DNA of 64,000 nt from Desulforapulum autotrophicum HRM2 (GCF_000020365.1 NC_012108.1:3844001-3908000), one strand, 5' to 3'; positions 34,776 through 43,953 are shown, counted from the stretch's first letter. The notes: generated from the letters alone by a model not told the origin. Program-made: numbers and translations.

Positions 34776-36629
34776 CCTAAATCCACCGCCTATTTTTTTT
34801 ATACCCCTCCAAAAACGATTCGGGGAATTTTTTTTCGCGGCTGGAGCTTATTCCGGTGGGGGCTTGGTCTTTTTGTGGCCGTCCCTCTGATCTGGGCAAA
34901 TTTTGGGTATAGATATCCCTTGGCGGACCGGAAAAATTAGATTTTTAGTGTGTACCTTTGTCATATAGTTATCCAGATGGTGCCCATGAACCGAAAAGCA
35001 TTGCAATTTTTCTGCGCGCCTCAACCAAGAGATCGTAAGATGGGTGCCCTTTAGATAAACGCAAAAACAGAGTACGGGATCGTTTAACTACTCTCCCCGG
35101 GATATTGACAAGTGAAAACCTGATGGCCTTCATCCGTTTCGTCTTCATCGAAGGAGCCAACGCCAGATTTTTCATCATCACATTCAGGTTTAAGGCAATT
35201 ATCATGATCCACCACCACGCAGCATTTGTACCAAAGTCAGATGATGGCATTTTTCCACCGGCCAGATCGTCTTTCATCACCGCATGAACCTCTTCACTCT
35301 TACCGCATCGTTCATGAAGCCAGTGGATCACATTCTCCCCGTTCATCTGTGTATATTTGATATTGGTAACGACACCAAATACCTTGTATCGGCTTTCATC
35401 CATTTCCATTGTCGGGAAGGGAAGCTTAAGCTGTTTATCATCATTCATACCGGGCAAAGGTTGTTGTTCAACCAGGCGCTGCCGTTTGGCAAGATACCTG
35501 TATACCGGAGCATCTTTGCTATAGCACAGTTCGTTGGGAACAAAGCACACTTCGGCCCACTCGCTACCGGTTTTTAACTGTAAACCTTTCTCCCTTTTAT
35601 AGATCGGCTGCCATTGGGCATCTGGCACTTGAGCTACCGCTATTTTGAATGCCTTAGTCACATTACAGCCGATGGCAAATTCGATTCTACCAAATCGTTT
35701 ATTTTCACCTTTTTCACAGTACCGTAAAAGATCGTGCTGGTAAGCAGCAGTATCTGAACGGAGCTTCACCTTTTCCACATTGCTCGGAAGACAGTCCAAG
35801 GCTTCCTTAAAAACCCTTAACTGTTCATAACCAGCGGGCACGTTACCGTCCCGGAATTCTGTGTGAAGAATAATTCCTTGCTCAAACCACCATGTGTTGA
35901 AAGGTTGGTAAGCCTTGAACCCTTTATAACAATAAGAAGCTGTCTCTTTCATGGTTTGAGCCAGGGTGGCATCCATGTCCAAGGTGGCCGTTGTCTCGAC
36001 GCTTACTGTATTCAAGCCAGCGATCATATCTTTATTAATCTTTCCAAACCCCTTCAGGAAGTCATTAGCGGCGGGGATAAATGCTTTAACATCTGACTTC
36101 TTTCGGGCATCCTCCTGTTCAGCATCATGAAATTTGGACAAATACCTGAAGACAGCTGACGGGGACGGCACAGAACGTTTTTTTTCCTTCCGCCACCTAC
36201 TCTCTATAGTTCGGCGAACCTTACGACTCAAACCATGCGTTTCTGATTTCCGCAATATTTGGCAGAACCCTTCATCCGCCTCCAGTATCTTTAAATCATC
36301 AACACAGTCTCCTCCGGCAAGATTGAGCAGCACCAAAGATAAAACCATCTGGGAATCAGTCCAGCCTTGCGAGTTCTTTCTTACCTTCAGATGTTTTTGG
36401 ATGGATTTGGACAACCCGATTACTTTGGCCAAGTCGAGATAGACGGGCAGGCCAGCCAATGCGGTCATGCCGGTCTGAGTTTTTTCTTCTTCATACTTGA
36501 ATGGAAGCACGCCTTGTGTCATAACTTGTTTCACCCCGTTGATGATAGTTTTTTGTTCGCACAAAGACTCTATCTGCTTGAACCATCAAGCGCAACGGGG
36601 TTTTTCTTTTTTTTAGGTGGTGGATTGGG
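34776..36629 (-). mobile_element. IS1380-family insertion sequence with target duplication GAATC
   Basis: The ends are CCTAAATCCACCGCCTA on the left and TAGGTGGTGGATTGGG on the right, an imperfect inverted pair. GAATC lies just outside both (34771-34775 and 36630-36634). Total length is about 1.85 kb with one transposase gene. Confidence 0.8.
34969..36522 (-). CDS. IS1380-family transposase
   Basis: I chose the ATG at 36522 (MTQGVLPFKYEEEKTQTGMTALAGLPVYLDL), which has GGGGTG upstream; the frame is open 14 codons further to a TTG. The 517-residue protein has the IS1380 pattern: an N-terminal LSLVLLNLAGGDCVDDLKIL block, VSVETTATLDMDATLAQT with the first catalytic Asp, LRSDTAAYQHDLLRYCEK with the second, and the late NVIHWLHERCGKSEEVHAVMKDDLAGGKMPS with the Glu. 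No interruption is visible, so it may be active. Confidence 0.93.
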   Translation of the reverse strand: MTQGVLPFKYEEEKTQTGMTALAGLPVYLDLAKVIGLSKSIQKHLKVRKNSQGWTDSQMVLSLVLLNLAGGDCVDDLKILEADEGFCQILRKSETHGLSRKVRRTIESRWRKEKKRSVPSPSAVFRYLSKFHDAEQEDARKKSDVKAFIPAANDFLKGFGKINKDMIAGLNTVSVETTATLDMDATLAQTMKETASYCYKGFKAYQPFNTWWFEQGIILHTEFRDGNVPAGYEQLRVFKEALDCLPSNVEKVKLRSDTAAYQHDLLRYCEKGENKRFGRIEFAIGCNVTKAFKIAVAQVPDAQWQPIYKREKGLQLKTGSEWAEVCFVPNELCYSKDAPVYRYLAKRQRLVEQQPLPGMNDDKQLKLPFPTMEMDESRYKVFGVVTNIKYTQMNGENVIHWLHERCGKSEEVHAVMKDDLAGGKMPSSDFGTNAAWWWIMIIALNLNVMMKNLALAPSMKTKRMKAIRFSLVNIPGRVVKRSRTLFLRLSKGHPSYDLLVEARRKIAMLFGSWAPSG

Positions 36630-36638
36630 GAATCCGTA

Positions 36639-38264
36639 ATGTCTTTATCAAAAAAATTGAGCCTTCTTATTTTATCCTTCTGTCTCACCCTTGGCCTTGT
36701 CGGGTTTTTTTCATTGCAAACCTTAAAAAGCAACCAAATAGAGGGTAAAAAACAGGGGCTTAAGCTGATCCTGTCCTTTGCTCGTCAACAATCACAGTTC
36801 TATGTCGATCAGGCGGAAAAGGGTATCATCACCAAAGAGGAGGCTGAACGACAGGTCATCAATACCCTCTCTAACATGCATTCAGGCGCATCCTATGTGT
36901 GGGCCAGTGGCGATAAGTCATTGATGCGGGTACACCCCAGCAAAAAAAGAGTCGGCCAGTTCCAGGAGACCCAGAAAAAATTCTTAAAAATATTAGAAAA
37001 CGCTGAGTTTGGATATATGCAGCTGAACATCAAAAAACCAGGCACTAACAAGAAGGTTTCAAAAATTAATTGTTTTGTCAAACTTCCAAAGTGGAACTGG
37101 GTGATTGGCTGCGGTGAGTTTACGGATGATCTAAGCGCTGCCTATTGGAACGCTGCGAGCAAATTTATCATCATATCTGTCCTGCTCCTGGTCTGTGTCG
37201 TAACCTTAGCCGTTTTTATCGCCAAAAGTATATTGGTAAAAATCGGCGGCGAGCCCAACTATGCGGCAGAAGTAACGAATCTCATCGCAGAGGGGCGGCT
37301 GAACGAAAAGATAGAGGGCAACTTTCAGGAGAATTCTTTGTTAGGTTCGATTACCAAGATGCAGACCGCTTTACAAAAAATGGTAAAAAGCATCCAGGTG
37401 GGGGCTGATAAACTCACTGACTCCACAAAGGAGTTGTCCCTGATCTCAGAGGACATGTCGAAAAGTTCCCAACTGACCTCTGAGAAATCAAATTCGGTTG
37501 CTACGGCATCAGAAGAGATGTCAACCAATATGAATGCCGTATCTGCTGCTATGGAACAGTCTTCGACGAATACGAACATGGTTGGAACCGCTGTTGAAGA
37601 AATGAGTTCTACAATCCGTGAGATTGCCCAAAATACTGAAAATGCACGCAGCATGACACATGATGCCGTTGAGAAAACTCAAACAACGACTGATCAGGTT
37701 GACGAGTTGGGCCAGGCTGCAAACCAGATTTCAAAAGTTGTCGAGACCATAACCGATATATCCGAACAGGTGAATCTTCTGGCCCTCAATGCAACCATTG
37801 AGGCGGCAAGGGCTGGGGAGGCAGGCAAAGGATTTGCCGTGGTGGCCAATGAGATAAAGAATCTTGCCAGCCAGACCGCTTTGGCGTCCAGCGAGATTAA
37901 GGGTCAGATTGATGGAATCCAGTCTTCAACACGGGGGACGGTGGAACAAATTTCAGCCATTTCAGGAATTGTTTCCCAAATTAACGATATCGTATCCGCA
38001 ATAGCGACTGCTGTAGAGGAGCAGTCCGTAACAACCTCGGAAATTACCCAGAATATGTCCCAGGTAACCGTCGGAATACAGGAAGTCAATGAAAACATAA
38101 ATCAAAGTTCCACTGTTGCAGCAGAGATTACGAAAGATATCAACGATGTAAATCAATCCTCTGTGGACATGGCCGACAGAAGTGAACAGATCAAAAGACG
38201 GGCGACAGAATTATCCGGTTTCGCAGAAGAATTGCATCACCTGGCAAACCAGTTTAAAATTTAA
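36639..38264 (+). CDS. Methyl-accepting chemotaxis protein with single Cache sensor
   Basis: The 541-residue receptor has an N-terminal membrane helix ([20 protein letters not shown]), an extracytoplasmic single-Cache domain with the [21 protein letters not shown] block, a second helix near residue 175 ([19 protein letters not shown]), a HAMP-like linker and the conserved signalling tip [23 protein letters not shown]. It would pass a small-molecule signal to CheA/CheW. An IS1380 copy sits directly before the ATG, so its native promoter and ribosome site are 1.86 kb away; only GGGG of the IS end remains at a usable distance. Expression is doubtful. Confidence 0.93.
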   Translation: MSLSKKLSLLILSFCLTLGLVGFFSLQTLKSNQIEGKKQGLKLILSFARQQSQFYVDQAEKGIITKEEAERQVINTLSNMHSGASYVWASGDKSLMRVHPSKKRVGQFQETQKKFLKILENAEFGYMQLNIKKPGTNKKVSKINCFVKLPKWNWVIGCGEFTDDLSAAYWNAASKFIIISVLLLVCVVTLAVFIAKSILVKIGGEPNYAAEVTNLIAEGRLNEKIEGNFQENSLLGSITKMQTALQKMVKSIQVGADKLTDSTKELSLISEDMSKSSQLTSEKSNSVATASEEMSTNMNAVSAAMEQSSTNTNMVGTAVEEMSSTIREIAQNTENARSMTHDAVEKTQTTTDQVDELGQAANQISKVVETITDISEQVNLLALNATIEAARAGEAGKGFAVVANEIKNLASQTALASSEIKGQIDGIQSSTRGTVEQISAISGIVSQINDIVSAIATAVEEQSVTTSEITQNMSQVTVGIQEVNENINQSSTVAAEITKDINDVNQSSVDMADRSEQIKRRATELSGFAEELHHLANQFKI

Positions 38265-38464
38265 CCCCCCCAAAAAAAACACCGCATATATAACATTTCT
38301 ATTCCGGGCGCTGCTTTTTAGTATGGCCTTTTACTTAATGATTAGGGATTTCGGCGCGCCAGTCAATAAATCCAAAGATGCGGCAAGCTCCGTCTGGATA
38401 TTAAAATCAAAATCATTCGTTTTTTTAGGGTATCTTTGGAGAAACGGAGCCATGTCAAGGTGTT

Positions 38465-38527
38465 GACTAATGGTAGACGTCCGGGGCAGACCCCAGCACC
38501 TAAAAGCGTTGATTTGTATTCATAGTC
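38465..38527 (-). repeat. Left inverted repeat of the recombinase element
   Basis: On the minus strand it reads GACTATGAATACAAATC, then GCTTTTAGGTGCTGGGGTC and so on. The GGGTCT..CCCC part is like the small palindromes often linked with REP-type repeats. Confidence 0.65.
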
Positions 38528-38851
38528 CGCACCCATGATTTTTTCTGTCATAGGGAAGACTATTATTAAAAGTCTGGGGGGGGCAAACTGTAACCAAGTA
38601 CCGCATCTTTCGGTTGATACGAATTCTATTTAAAGTAATTACAAGCAAAATATCCCAGGACCGACCTGGAATGACAATATCACCGATCAAAACGGGCTGT
38701 GGGGGCAAATCTTTTAAAATTTATGGGCAATGCCCTTGCCAAAGGGCCTCACACAACAATTTGACCAGGGGCCTGACCTGGAGAGACCGGCAAACCTCCC
38801 CAGGACCGACCCTGTTTTTCCAGTTTGCTTCATGCAGTGTTTAACCTGAAT

Positions 38852-38887
38852 TTTTATTGCACATAAAAGGCATTATGTGCAATAAAA
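38852..38887. repeat. Perfect 15-6-15 palindrome upstream of the recombinase gene
   Basis: TTTTATTGCACATAA, the spacer AAGGCA, then TTATGTGCAATAAAA. Arm and spacer sizes resemble core sites of tyrosine recombinases (two binding arms around a 6-8 bp crossover). It could equally be an operator or a terminator hairpin for the convergent side. Confidence 0.6.
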
Positions 38888-39014
38888 CTGGGGGCCGTAT
38901 TTTTACCGGAAAAAAGGACGCGAGGAGGGAAGAAAAATCAAAACACTGATATTCTCTGATTCTGAAAAACTGAACCAGGTTGCCACGGCGGATCCGGGAG
39001 GAGAGGTTTCCGTC

Positions 39015-39920
39015 ATGGAGGCTCTCCGGGAGGCGCCGGAGGAGCTTTTGTGGAAAGCAAATTTCAATTCGGACAATTCCGTGGACACCTATGACAGGGC
39101 CATCCGGACTTTTTTAGATTTCCTGGGGATCTCTTCTCCGGAAGAGTTGCGGACGATCACCCACGGCCATGTTATTGCCTTTAAAAAATTCCTGCAAGAC
39201 CAGGGCAGGAGCGCCCGCACCATCAATAACCGCCTCTCCGCCATCTCCTCCCTATTCAATCACCTGATCGATCAGCAGGTGGTTAAAATAAATGTCGCCC
39301 AGGGAGTTAAGCGTATGCCGGTGAACGCTTCCCGGGTTGAGGCAAAAGTATTAGCGCCTGTCGAGGTCCGGAATCTCCTCAACTCACCGGATGTTTCCAA
39401 GCTACAGGGGTTGAGGGACAAGGCCATTTTGAGCACGCTCTTTTTTACAGGGTGTCGGGTGTCCGAGGTGTGTTCCCTCAAGGTCAGAGACTTTTACGAG
39501 GAACAGGGCTTTTTTGTGCTGGATTTCTGGGTGAAAGGCGGGAAGCGCAACCGCATGGCCATCAACCAGGAACTGCAGATCACCTTGGACCAATATCTGA
39601 CAGAGACCGGACACGGGCCCGACCAGGCAAGCTTTCTTTTTTTGCCGGTCAAGTCGGGTTACAAAGCATTGGATCCTAAAAGGAAACTCAGTCGTAGAAC
39701 CATCGACCATCTGTTTAACAAATACGCAAATACAATCGGCATTGCCGGCATCACGCCTCATTCCGCCAGGGCCACCTTTATCACCCAGGCCCTGGAGAAC
39801 AATTGTCCCATCGAGGCGGTACAGAAAACGGTCGGCCATGCGCAGATCAAGACCACGCAGATGTATGATAAGCGCACGGCCAAATACAGGGAAAGCGCAA
39901 GCTTTGCGGTCAGGTATTGA
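39015..39920 (+). CDS. Tyrosine recombinase (XerC/phage-integrase type)
   Basis: From ATG 39015 (GGAGGAGAGG upstream) the protein has 301 residues: an N-terminal SAM-like core-binding part (SVDTYDRAIRTFLDFLGI, SARTINNRLSAISSLFNHL) and the catalytic domain with Arg in FFTGCRVSEVCSLK, the Lys-bearing beta hairpin WVKGGKRNRMA, HSARATFITQAL, and VGHAQIKTTQMYDKR with His and the nucleophile Tyr. The frame continues 26 codons upstream to an ATC at 38937 preceded by GAGGAGGGA, giving a natural-looking KTLIFSDSEKLNQV start; if ATG was lost there, 39015 may now be used. It probably moves its own small element. Confidence 0.9.
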   Translation: MEALREAPEELLWKANFNSDNSVDTYDRAIRTFLDFLGISSPEELRTITHGHVIAFKKFLQDQGRSARTINNRLSAISSLFNHLIDQQVVKINVAQGVKRMPVNASRVEAKVLAPVEVRNLLNSPDVSKLQGLRDKAILSTLFFTGCRVSEVCSLKVRDFYEEQGFFVLDFWVKGGKRNRMAINQELQITLDQYLTETGHGPDQASFLFLPVKSGYKALDPKRKLSRRTIDHLFNKYANTIGIAGITPHSARATFITQALENNCPIEAVQKTVGHAQIKTTQMYDKRTAKYRESASFAVRY

Positions 39921-40076
39921 TGGATGCTCCATCCCTTTTTTTACGGTTCTATACACCATGACACTATGTTTCAAGGGAGTGTTTCCAAGGGGAAAGAGCG
40001 GGTTGGTGTGGCAGGCCCAGGGGATGAAGAGGAGTTTTTATAATGTAATAAGTTGAATTGCATGCAGAGGATATTA

Positions 40077-40114
40077 AATCCTTACCGCCACAATATATTG
40101 TGGTGGTAAGGATT
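40077..40114. repeat. 38-bp palindrome downstream of the recombinase gene
   Basis: AATCCTTACCGCCACAATA is followed directly by its reverse complement with one mismatch. There is no spacer. It may be a binding site or a transcription terminator for the recombinase gene; only AT-rich sequence, no T-run, follows. Confidence 0.65.
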
Positions 40115-40127
40115 CTCAAAAAGTGGA

Positions 40128-40194
40128 GACTATGAATACAAGTGCTTGCTTTTAGGTGCCAGGGTCTAACCCCGGACTTAGACCATCTATAGTC
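40128..40194 (+). repeat. Right inverted repeat of the recombinase element
   Basis: GACTATGAATACAAGTG, GCTTTTAGGTGCCAGGGTC, CCCCGGACTTAGACCAT. It mirrors 38465-38527 with about 80% identity. Confidence 0.65.
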
Positions 40195-40313
40195 GCGAGG
40201 GAAATGGCTCAACTCATTTTATTATTTTGCAACATTCGATTTTTTAATGTAAACTTCTTCTTAGGGATTTTTACAGATACATTTAAAATTGTTAAATGTT
40301 TGAACAATTATGA

Positions 40314-40613
40314 TTATATGCAAGTATCCTTCGCAATTCAAAATATCTGATAAACGAACATAATGATTATGACCTTATTATTACAGACATGACTATGCCG
40401 AAATTAACCGGTTTAAAATTGGCTAAGGCAATGATGGATATCCATCCCGAACTTCCAATCATACTTTGTACCGGTTACAGCAAACAAATATCTGCACAGG
40501 ATGCAACTGTAAACAATATTAAGGTCATATTAAAAAAGCCTGTATCAAAAATCGACTTGACTGAAACTGTCAGGAAAGTGCTGGATGAAGCCAATATTTA
40601 TAAAGGAAATTGA
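40314..40613 (+). pseudogene. Receiver-domain (CheY-like) fragment lacking its N-terminus
   Basis: In frame before the first ATG one reads NDYDLIITDMTMPKLTGLKLAKAM, the phosphorylation-site block of a receiver domain with its Asp, then PELPIILCTGYSKQ and VILKKPVSKIDLTETVRKVLDE with the conserved Lys-Pro. The first beta strand with the acidic pair is missing; a TGA lies upstream at 40311. The ORF from ATG 40389 codes 74 residues only. It is a remnant of a response regulator or hybrid kinase. Confidence 0.7.
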
Positions 40614-40627
40614 GGTAGTAAAAAAGT

Positions 40628-40899
40628 GGCTCTTTGCCATTCCGTGTGGGTAGTATCAATTTACAATTGATTAAGGGCTTTGCCTTTTCATCCAAAATAG
40701 CATGCCGCGCTCAGGACTATAAAGGCTAAACCCTTCGGGTGCTCGCAAGCTCGCAGCCTTGACAGTCCTGGCTTACATGCTATTCGGTATTCAGCGACGG
40801 CGACGGGAGCGCGACGCATCACTCCGGCTTGGGAGCTGGGTAAGAACGAGTTTTCCTTCAGGATTAAGGGACGCTACCCACATGAAATGGCAAAGAGCC
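40628..40899. mobile_element. Complete 272-bp MITE-like element with 30-bp terminal inverted repeats
   Basis: 40628-40657 (GGCTCTTTGCCATTCCGTGT...) is the near-perfect reverse complement of 40870-40899 (...GAAATGGCAAAGAGCC), 26 of 30 positions. The inside has a stem CAGGACTATAAAGGCT / AGCCTTGACAGTCCTG and no ORF. A second copy lacking the left end is at 1581-1766. It lies between two receiver-domain fragments. Confidence 0.85.
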
Positions 40900-40968
40900 T
40901 TCTTCTTTTTTAAAGTTGAGTTATCATGAATTGGGGATTAGATACAGGAAAAACTACAAAAAAAACAA

Positions 40969-41085
40969 ATGGTTGAGGCTATAAATGCAGGAGCCTCTAA
41001 TTATGTGGTTAAACCTTTCACGGCTGAAATAATTTCAAAATACGGCTCAATCAATGACCACAGGAGATTAAAGAACAGGGATTGA
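40969..41085 (+). pseudogene. C-terminal fragment of another receiver domain
   Basis: The 38 codons read MVEAINAGASNYVVKPFTAE, the last part of a CheY-like receiver (compare GAAGYITKPFTAE in the CheY of this window), followed by a short unrelated tail. Nothing of the phosphorylation site remains upstream. It precedes the HD-GYP regulator gene by 35 bp. Confidence 0.6.
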
Positions 41086-41120
41086 TTTTTTTTGATTTCA
41101 TTGCCTTTTGGGGAGAAAAA

Positions 41121-42203
41121 ATGCTTGATGAAATAATCGGTGAAATGGGGCCGGTCAACATACTTGTTGTAGATGATGAAGAAGGTATCCGGGGTTTATT
41201 TAAAAAGGTACTTAAAAAAGAAGGGTATCAATGTCAGGTCGCTGAGAATGGCGAGCAGGCCCTTGAAATAATATCCAAAGAAAAATTTGAATTGGTGATA
41301 TCAGATATTGATATGCCGGTTATGAACGGGATTGATTTATCAAAAAAAATTCTTGCAGCTGATTATTCTGATATCATCGTCATGACAGGACAAGTGAGAA
41401 GTTATCATTATGACGAGATTATTAATATCGGGGTCAACGATTTTGTTACAAAACCTTTTAGCCCATCAGAACTTATTTTGAGAGTCAAGCGGGTTCTCAG
41501 GGAACGACAATTGAAGCAAGTTGCCAAGCAATCCCATGAAGAACTCAAACAAGCCTACATTGATTCCATACATCGCCTGGTTATGGCATCTGAATTTAAA
41601 GACGAAGACACCGGCGATCATATTGTCAGAATCGGAAAATACAGTTGTTTAATGGCAGAAAAGCTTGGCTGGCCAGAAAAAGATATAGAGATTATCCGGT
41701 ATGCTTCCCCAATGCACGATGTGGGGAAAATAGGTATACCGGACAGGATTATGCTTAAACCCGGAAAGTTAACGCATGAAGAGTTTGAAACCATGAAAAC
41801 TCATACCACAATTGGAGCAGAATTATTATCAAAATCTAAATCCGAGATACTAAAAATGGCCAGAGATATTGCATTATCCCATCATGAAAAGTATAACGGT
41901 AAAGGGTATCCCAACGGTCTTTCAGAAGAAAAAATTCCAATTGCAGGAAGAATTGTGGCGATTGTCGACACATTTGATGCACTGACATCAAAACGGCCAT
42001 ATAAGGAACCATATCCTCCCGAGATAGCACTGGATATCATCCAGAATGAAAAAGGCAAACATTTCGATCCCCAGATCACGGATTTGTTTATGGAGAATCG
42101 TAATGACTTTTTTAAAATTCGGGAAACCATCGGTGTATTTGAAAAAATTGATCTCGCTAATTTTATGATCAGTGAAAGAGATAAAGATAATTTTATAACT
42201 TAG
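41121..42203 (+). CDS. Response regulator with HD-GYP output (c-di-GMP phosphodiesterase type)
   Basis: ATG 41121 (GGGGAGAAAAA upstream) gives 360 residues. The receiver domain occupies ~1-125 (ILVVDDEEGIRG, phospho-Asp in LVISDIDMPVMNG, DFVTKPFSPSE). After a helical linker the HD-GYP domain follows (DEDTGDHIVRIGKYS, ASPMHDVGKIGIPD, SHHEKYNGKGYPNG with the GYP, IVAIVDTFDALTSKRPYKEPY). The metal-binding HD and the GYP motif are all present, so c-di-GMP hydrolysis is likely. No kinase is adjacent. Confidence 0.95.
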   Translation: MLDEIIGEMGPVNILVVDDEEGIRGLFKKVLKKEGYQCQVAENGEQALEIISKEKFELVISDIDMPVMNGIDLSKKILAADYSDIIVMTGQVRSYHYDEIINIGVNDFVTKPFSPSELILRVKRVLRERQLKQVAKQSHEELKQAYIDSIHRLVMASEFKDEDTGDHIVRIGKYSCLMAEKLGWPEKDIEIIRYASPMHDVGKIGIPDRIMLKPGKLTHEEFETMKTHTTIGAELLSKSKSEILKMARDIALSHHEKYNGKGYPNGLSEEKIPIAGRIVAIVDTFDALTSKRPYKEPYPPEIALDIIQNEKGKHFDPQITDLFMENRNDFFKIRETIGVFEKIDLANFMISERDKDNFIT

Positions 42204-42357
42204 CCTGGTTATTTCATAAAGTTAAGATGGAAAAAATAAAGAAATTGGTTCCAGTCAATGTCACCAACCGGCTCTGGAGTCTGATGCCTGTATCCACAAG
42301 CCTATTCTCCGGCGGGATTTAGATGCTGCCATCCGAAAGGTTTTAAAAAGAATACCT

Positions 42358-43212
42358 ATGACACAACAATATGCTGAAACCATCCTTAATTCATTATCCG
42401 CCCACGTTGCCATCATTGACTCAAACGGTGTTATTATCGATACCAATAAAGCTTTGCGGGAGTTCGCTATATCCAACAACCCAGGTATGAGACCGGATAT
42501 GCTCAATATAAATTATCTTAAAATATGTGATGCTGCCAATGGTGAAACAGCGGGAAGTGCTGCCCAGGTTGCAATGGGTATCCGGCAGGTCATCAAAGGA
42601 AATATTGATGAATTTGTCATGGATTATCCCTGCCACTCTCCAGGGAATAAACGCTGGTTTTACATGCGAGCCGTCCGGGTTGCAGGGTCACAGCCTTTAC
42701 AGATTGTTGTCAGCCATGAAAACATCACACCACTCAAAATAGCAGAGCATAAGCTTCTGCAAAGGGAAGCTGAGCTCAAGCAGAAAACCCTTGGGCTTGA
42801 AGAAGCCAATGCGGCGTTAAGAGCCCTGCTGCGTCATCGGGATGAAGACCTCAAGGAAATGGAACAGACTTTTTTTCAGAACCTTAAGCAGACGATTCTT
42901 CCGTCCTTTGACCAGTTAAAAAAATTAAATCCCTCGGGCAAAGAAAAAAAAATAATCAGTCTCATTGAATCGGAGTTGAATAATATTGCCTCTCCATTTT
43001 TGCGCCATATTTCAAATTTTGAGGCTGTGCTTACCCCGCAGGAATTAAAGATTGCCTCATTGATTAAACAGGGCCAATCTTCCAAGGAAATTGCTGATTT
43101 ATTAAACCTTTCCATAACCACTGTTAATTTCCATCGACGCAATCTGCGTGACAAACTGGGTTTGAAAAATACTGCAACCAATTTAAATACATTTTTACTG
43201 CATTTAAACTAA
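42358..43212 (+). CDS. PAS-domain LuxR-type transcriptional regulator, possibly N-terminally truncated
   Basis: The 284-residue protein has a PAS domain (ETILNSLSAHVAIIDSNGVIIDTNKAL, then MRAVRVAGSQPLQIVVSHENIT), a coiled-coil linker (ELKQKTLGLEEANAALRALL) and a C-terminal LuxR helix-turn-helix (VLTPQELKIASLIKQGQSSKEIADLLNLSITTVNFHRRNL). In frame before the ATG one reads CIHKPILRRDLDAAIRKVL, the end of a receiver domain, with an upstream stop. So this was likely a longer receiver-PAS-HTH or hybrid protein. The ribosome site before 42358 is poor. A long hairpin terminates the gene. Confidence 0.82.
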   Translation: MTQQYAETILNSLSAHVAIIDSNGVIIDTNKALREFAISNNPGMRPDMLNINYLKICDAANGETAGSAAQVAMGIRQVIKGNIDEFVMDYPCHSPGNKRWFYMRAVRVAGSQPLQIVVSHENITPLKIAEHKLLQREAELKQKTLGLEEANAALRALLRHRDEDLKEMEQTFFQNLKQTILPSFDQLKKLNPSGKEKKIISLIESELNNIASPFLRHISNFEAVLTPQELKIASLIKQGQSSKEIADLLNLSITTVNFHRRNLRDKLGLKNTATNLNTFLLHLN

Positions 43213-43303
43213 GGGCCATGGAAAAAATAAAATACACCATCCTACTTGTCTTTTTACCTGCTTTCAGCGTTGGTCTGGTGTATTTTAAAATTTCCATGAC
43301 CCT
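43212..43303. terminator. Long hairpin, probable terminator
   Basis: Arms of 28 nt (43212-43239, 43276-43303) pair with few mismatches; both contain CCATGGAAA/TTTCCATG and AAAATACACCA/TGGTGTATTTT. It starts at the stop codon of the LuxR-type gene. Confidence 0.6.
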
Positions 43304-43429
43304 ATCTCCGCCTGATACAGAATAACGGTTTTTACCCGTCATCAAACTGTTACTTTTCCATTCTTGTAATCAACACCCTTCTGGATGATAATAAGGTTAA
43401 CTTTACCATAACTCATCAAGGAGGTTGAC

Positions 43430-43624
43430 ATGCTTTGTACTCTTTCCAATCTGAAAAAACAGGATATCGAAGAGATAAAAACACTTGAGCAGGAAACTGG
43501 GCACATTGTTCTTGCCTTTTCTTGCCATAAATCCAAACCGTCTTTGGTGGATAAAAATACGCTTGAAAAAATCCAATCCTTGGAAAATAAATTGGGCTTG
43601 TCACTGGTTGCAGTAGAATTGTAA
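43430..43624 (+). CDS. Small hypothetical protein, 64 residues
   Basis: A strong AAGGAGGTTGAC precedes the ATG. The protein is soluble and helical (LKKQDIEEIKTLEQETGHIVLAFSC, KNTLEKIQSLENKLGLSLVAVEL) with a single Cys in a SCHKSK context. I do not recognise a family. Its stop overlaps the next ATG (TAATG). Confidence 0.65.
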   Translation: MLCTLSNLKKQDIEEIKTLEQETGHIVLAFSCHKSKPSLVDKNTLEKIQSLENKLGLSLVAVEL

Positions 43625-43953
43625 TGCAGGAAGCGGCAACAATTAAATGCTCTGTTGAGAGAGTTGGGCTTGAACAGGTGGAGGCTTGTTCAGCCCAATT
43701 TTATGGGAAACATACGGGTGAAGTAATCTGTAGTTCCATTTTTAAACAACAGCCGTTCTATTTACTCGAAGCAAAAATAGCACCAAACACCTGGCTGGAT
43801 ATCCAGGAAATTTATACCCAGGAGGAATTGCCTTCATGCTATCAGGAACGGCAACAGGCTAAGGATGCCAAATCGAAGCTGAAAAGTTTTCTGATAGGGA
43901 AATGGAAAGGGCGCTTTAAAAAATTTCCCATAAGGGTCCGTGAAATTTTCTGA
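43624..43953 (+). CDS. Hypothetical protein, 109 residues
   Basis: It is translationally coupled to the 64-residue gene by TAATG. The protein is soluble with three scattered Cys and a basic C-terminus (KWKGRFKKFPIRVREIF). No family recognised. The corrinoid protein gene follows after 123 bp, so a joint role is possible but unproven. Confidence 0.65.
   Translation: MQEAATIKCSVERVGLEQVEACSAQFYGKHTGEVICSSIFKQQPFYLLEAKIAPNTWLDIQEIYTQEELPSCYQERQQAKDAKSKLKSFLIGKWKGRFKKFPIRVREIF

Larger units (their letters stand above)
38465..40194. mobile_element. Tyrosine-recombinase element bounded by ~63-bp inverted repeats
   Basis: 38465-38527 (minus) and 40128-40194 (plus) share GACTATGAATACAA, GCTTTTAGGTGC, GGGTCT..CCCCGGAC and ACCAT..TAGTC in inverted orientation. 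Between them lie one recombinase gene and two strong palindromes (38852-38887, 40077-40114). No target duplication is obvious. The arrangement suggests a compact mobile unit, but the ends are inferred from one copy. Confidence 0.5.
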
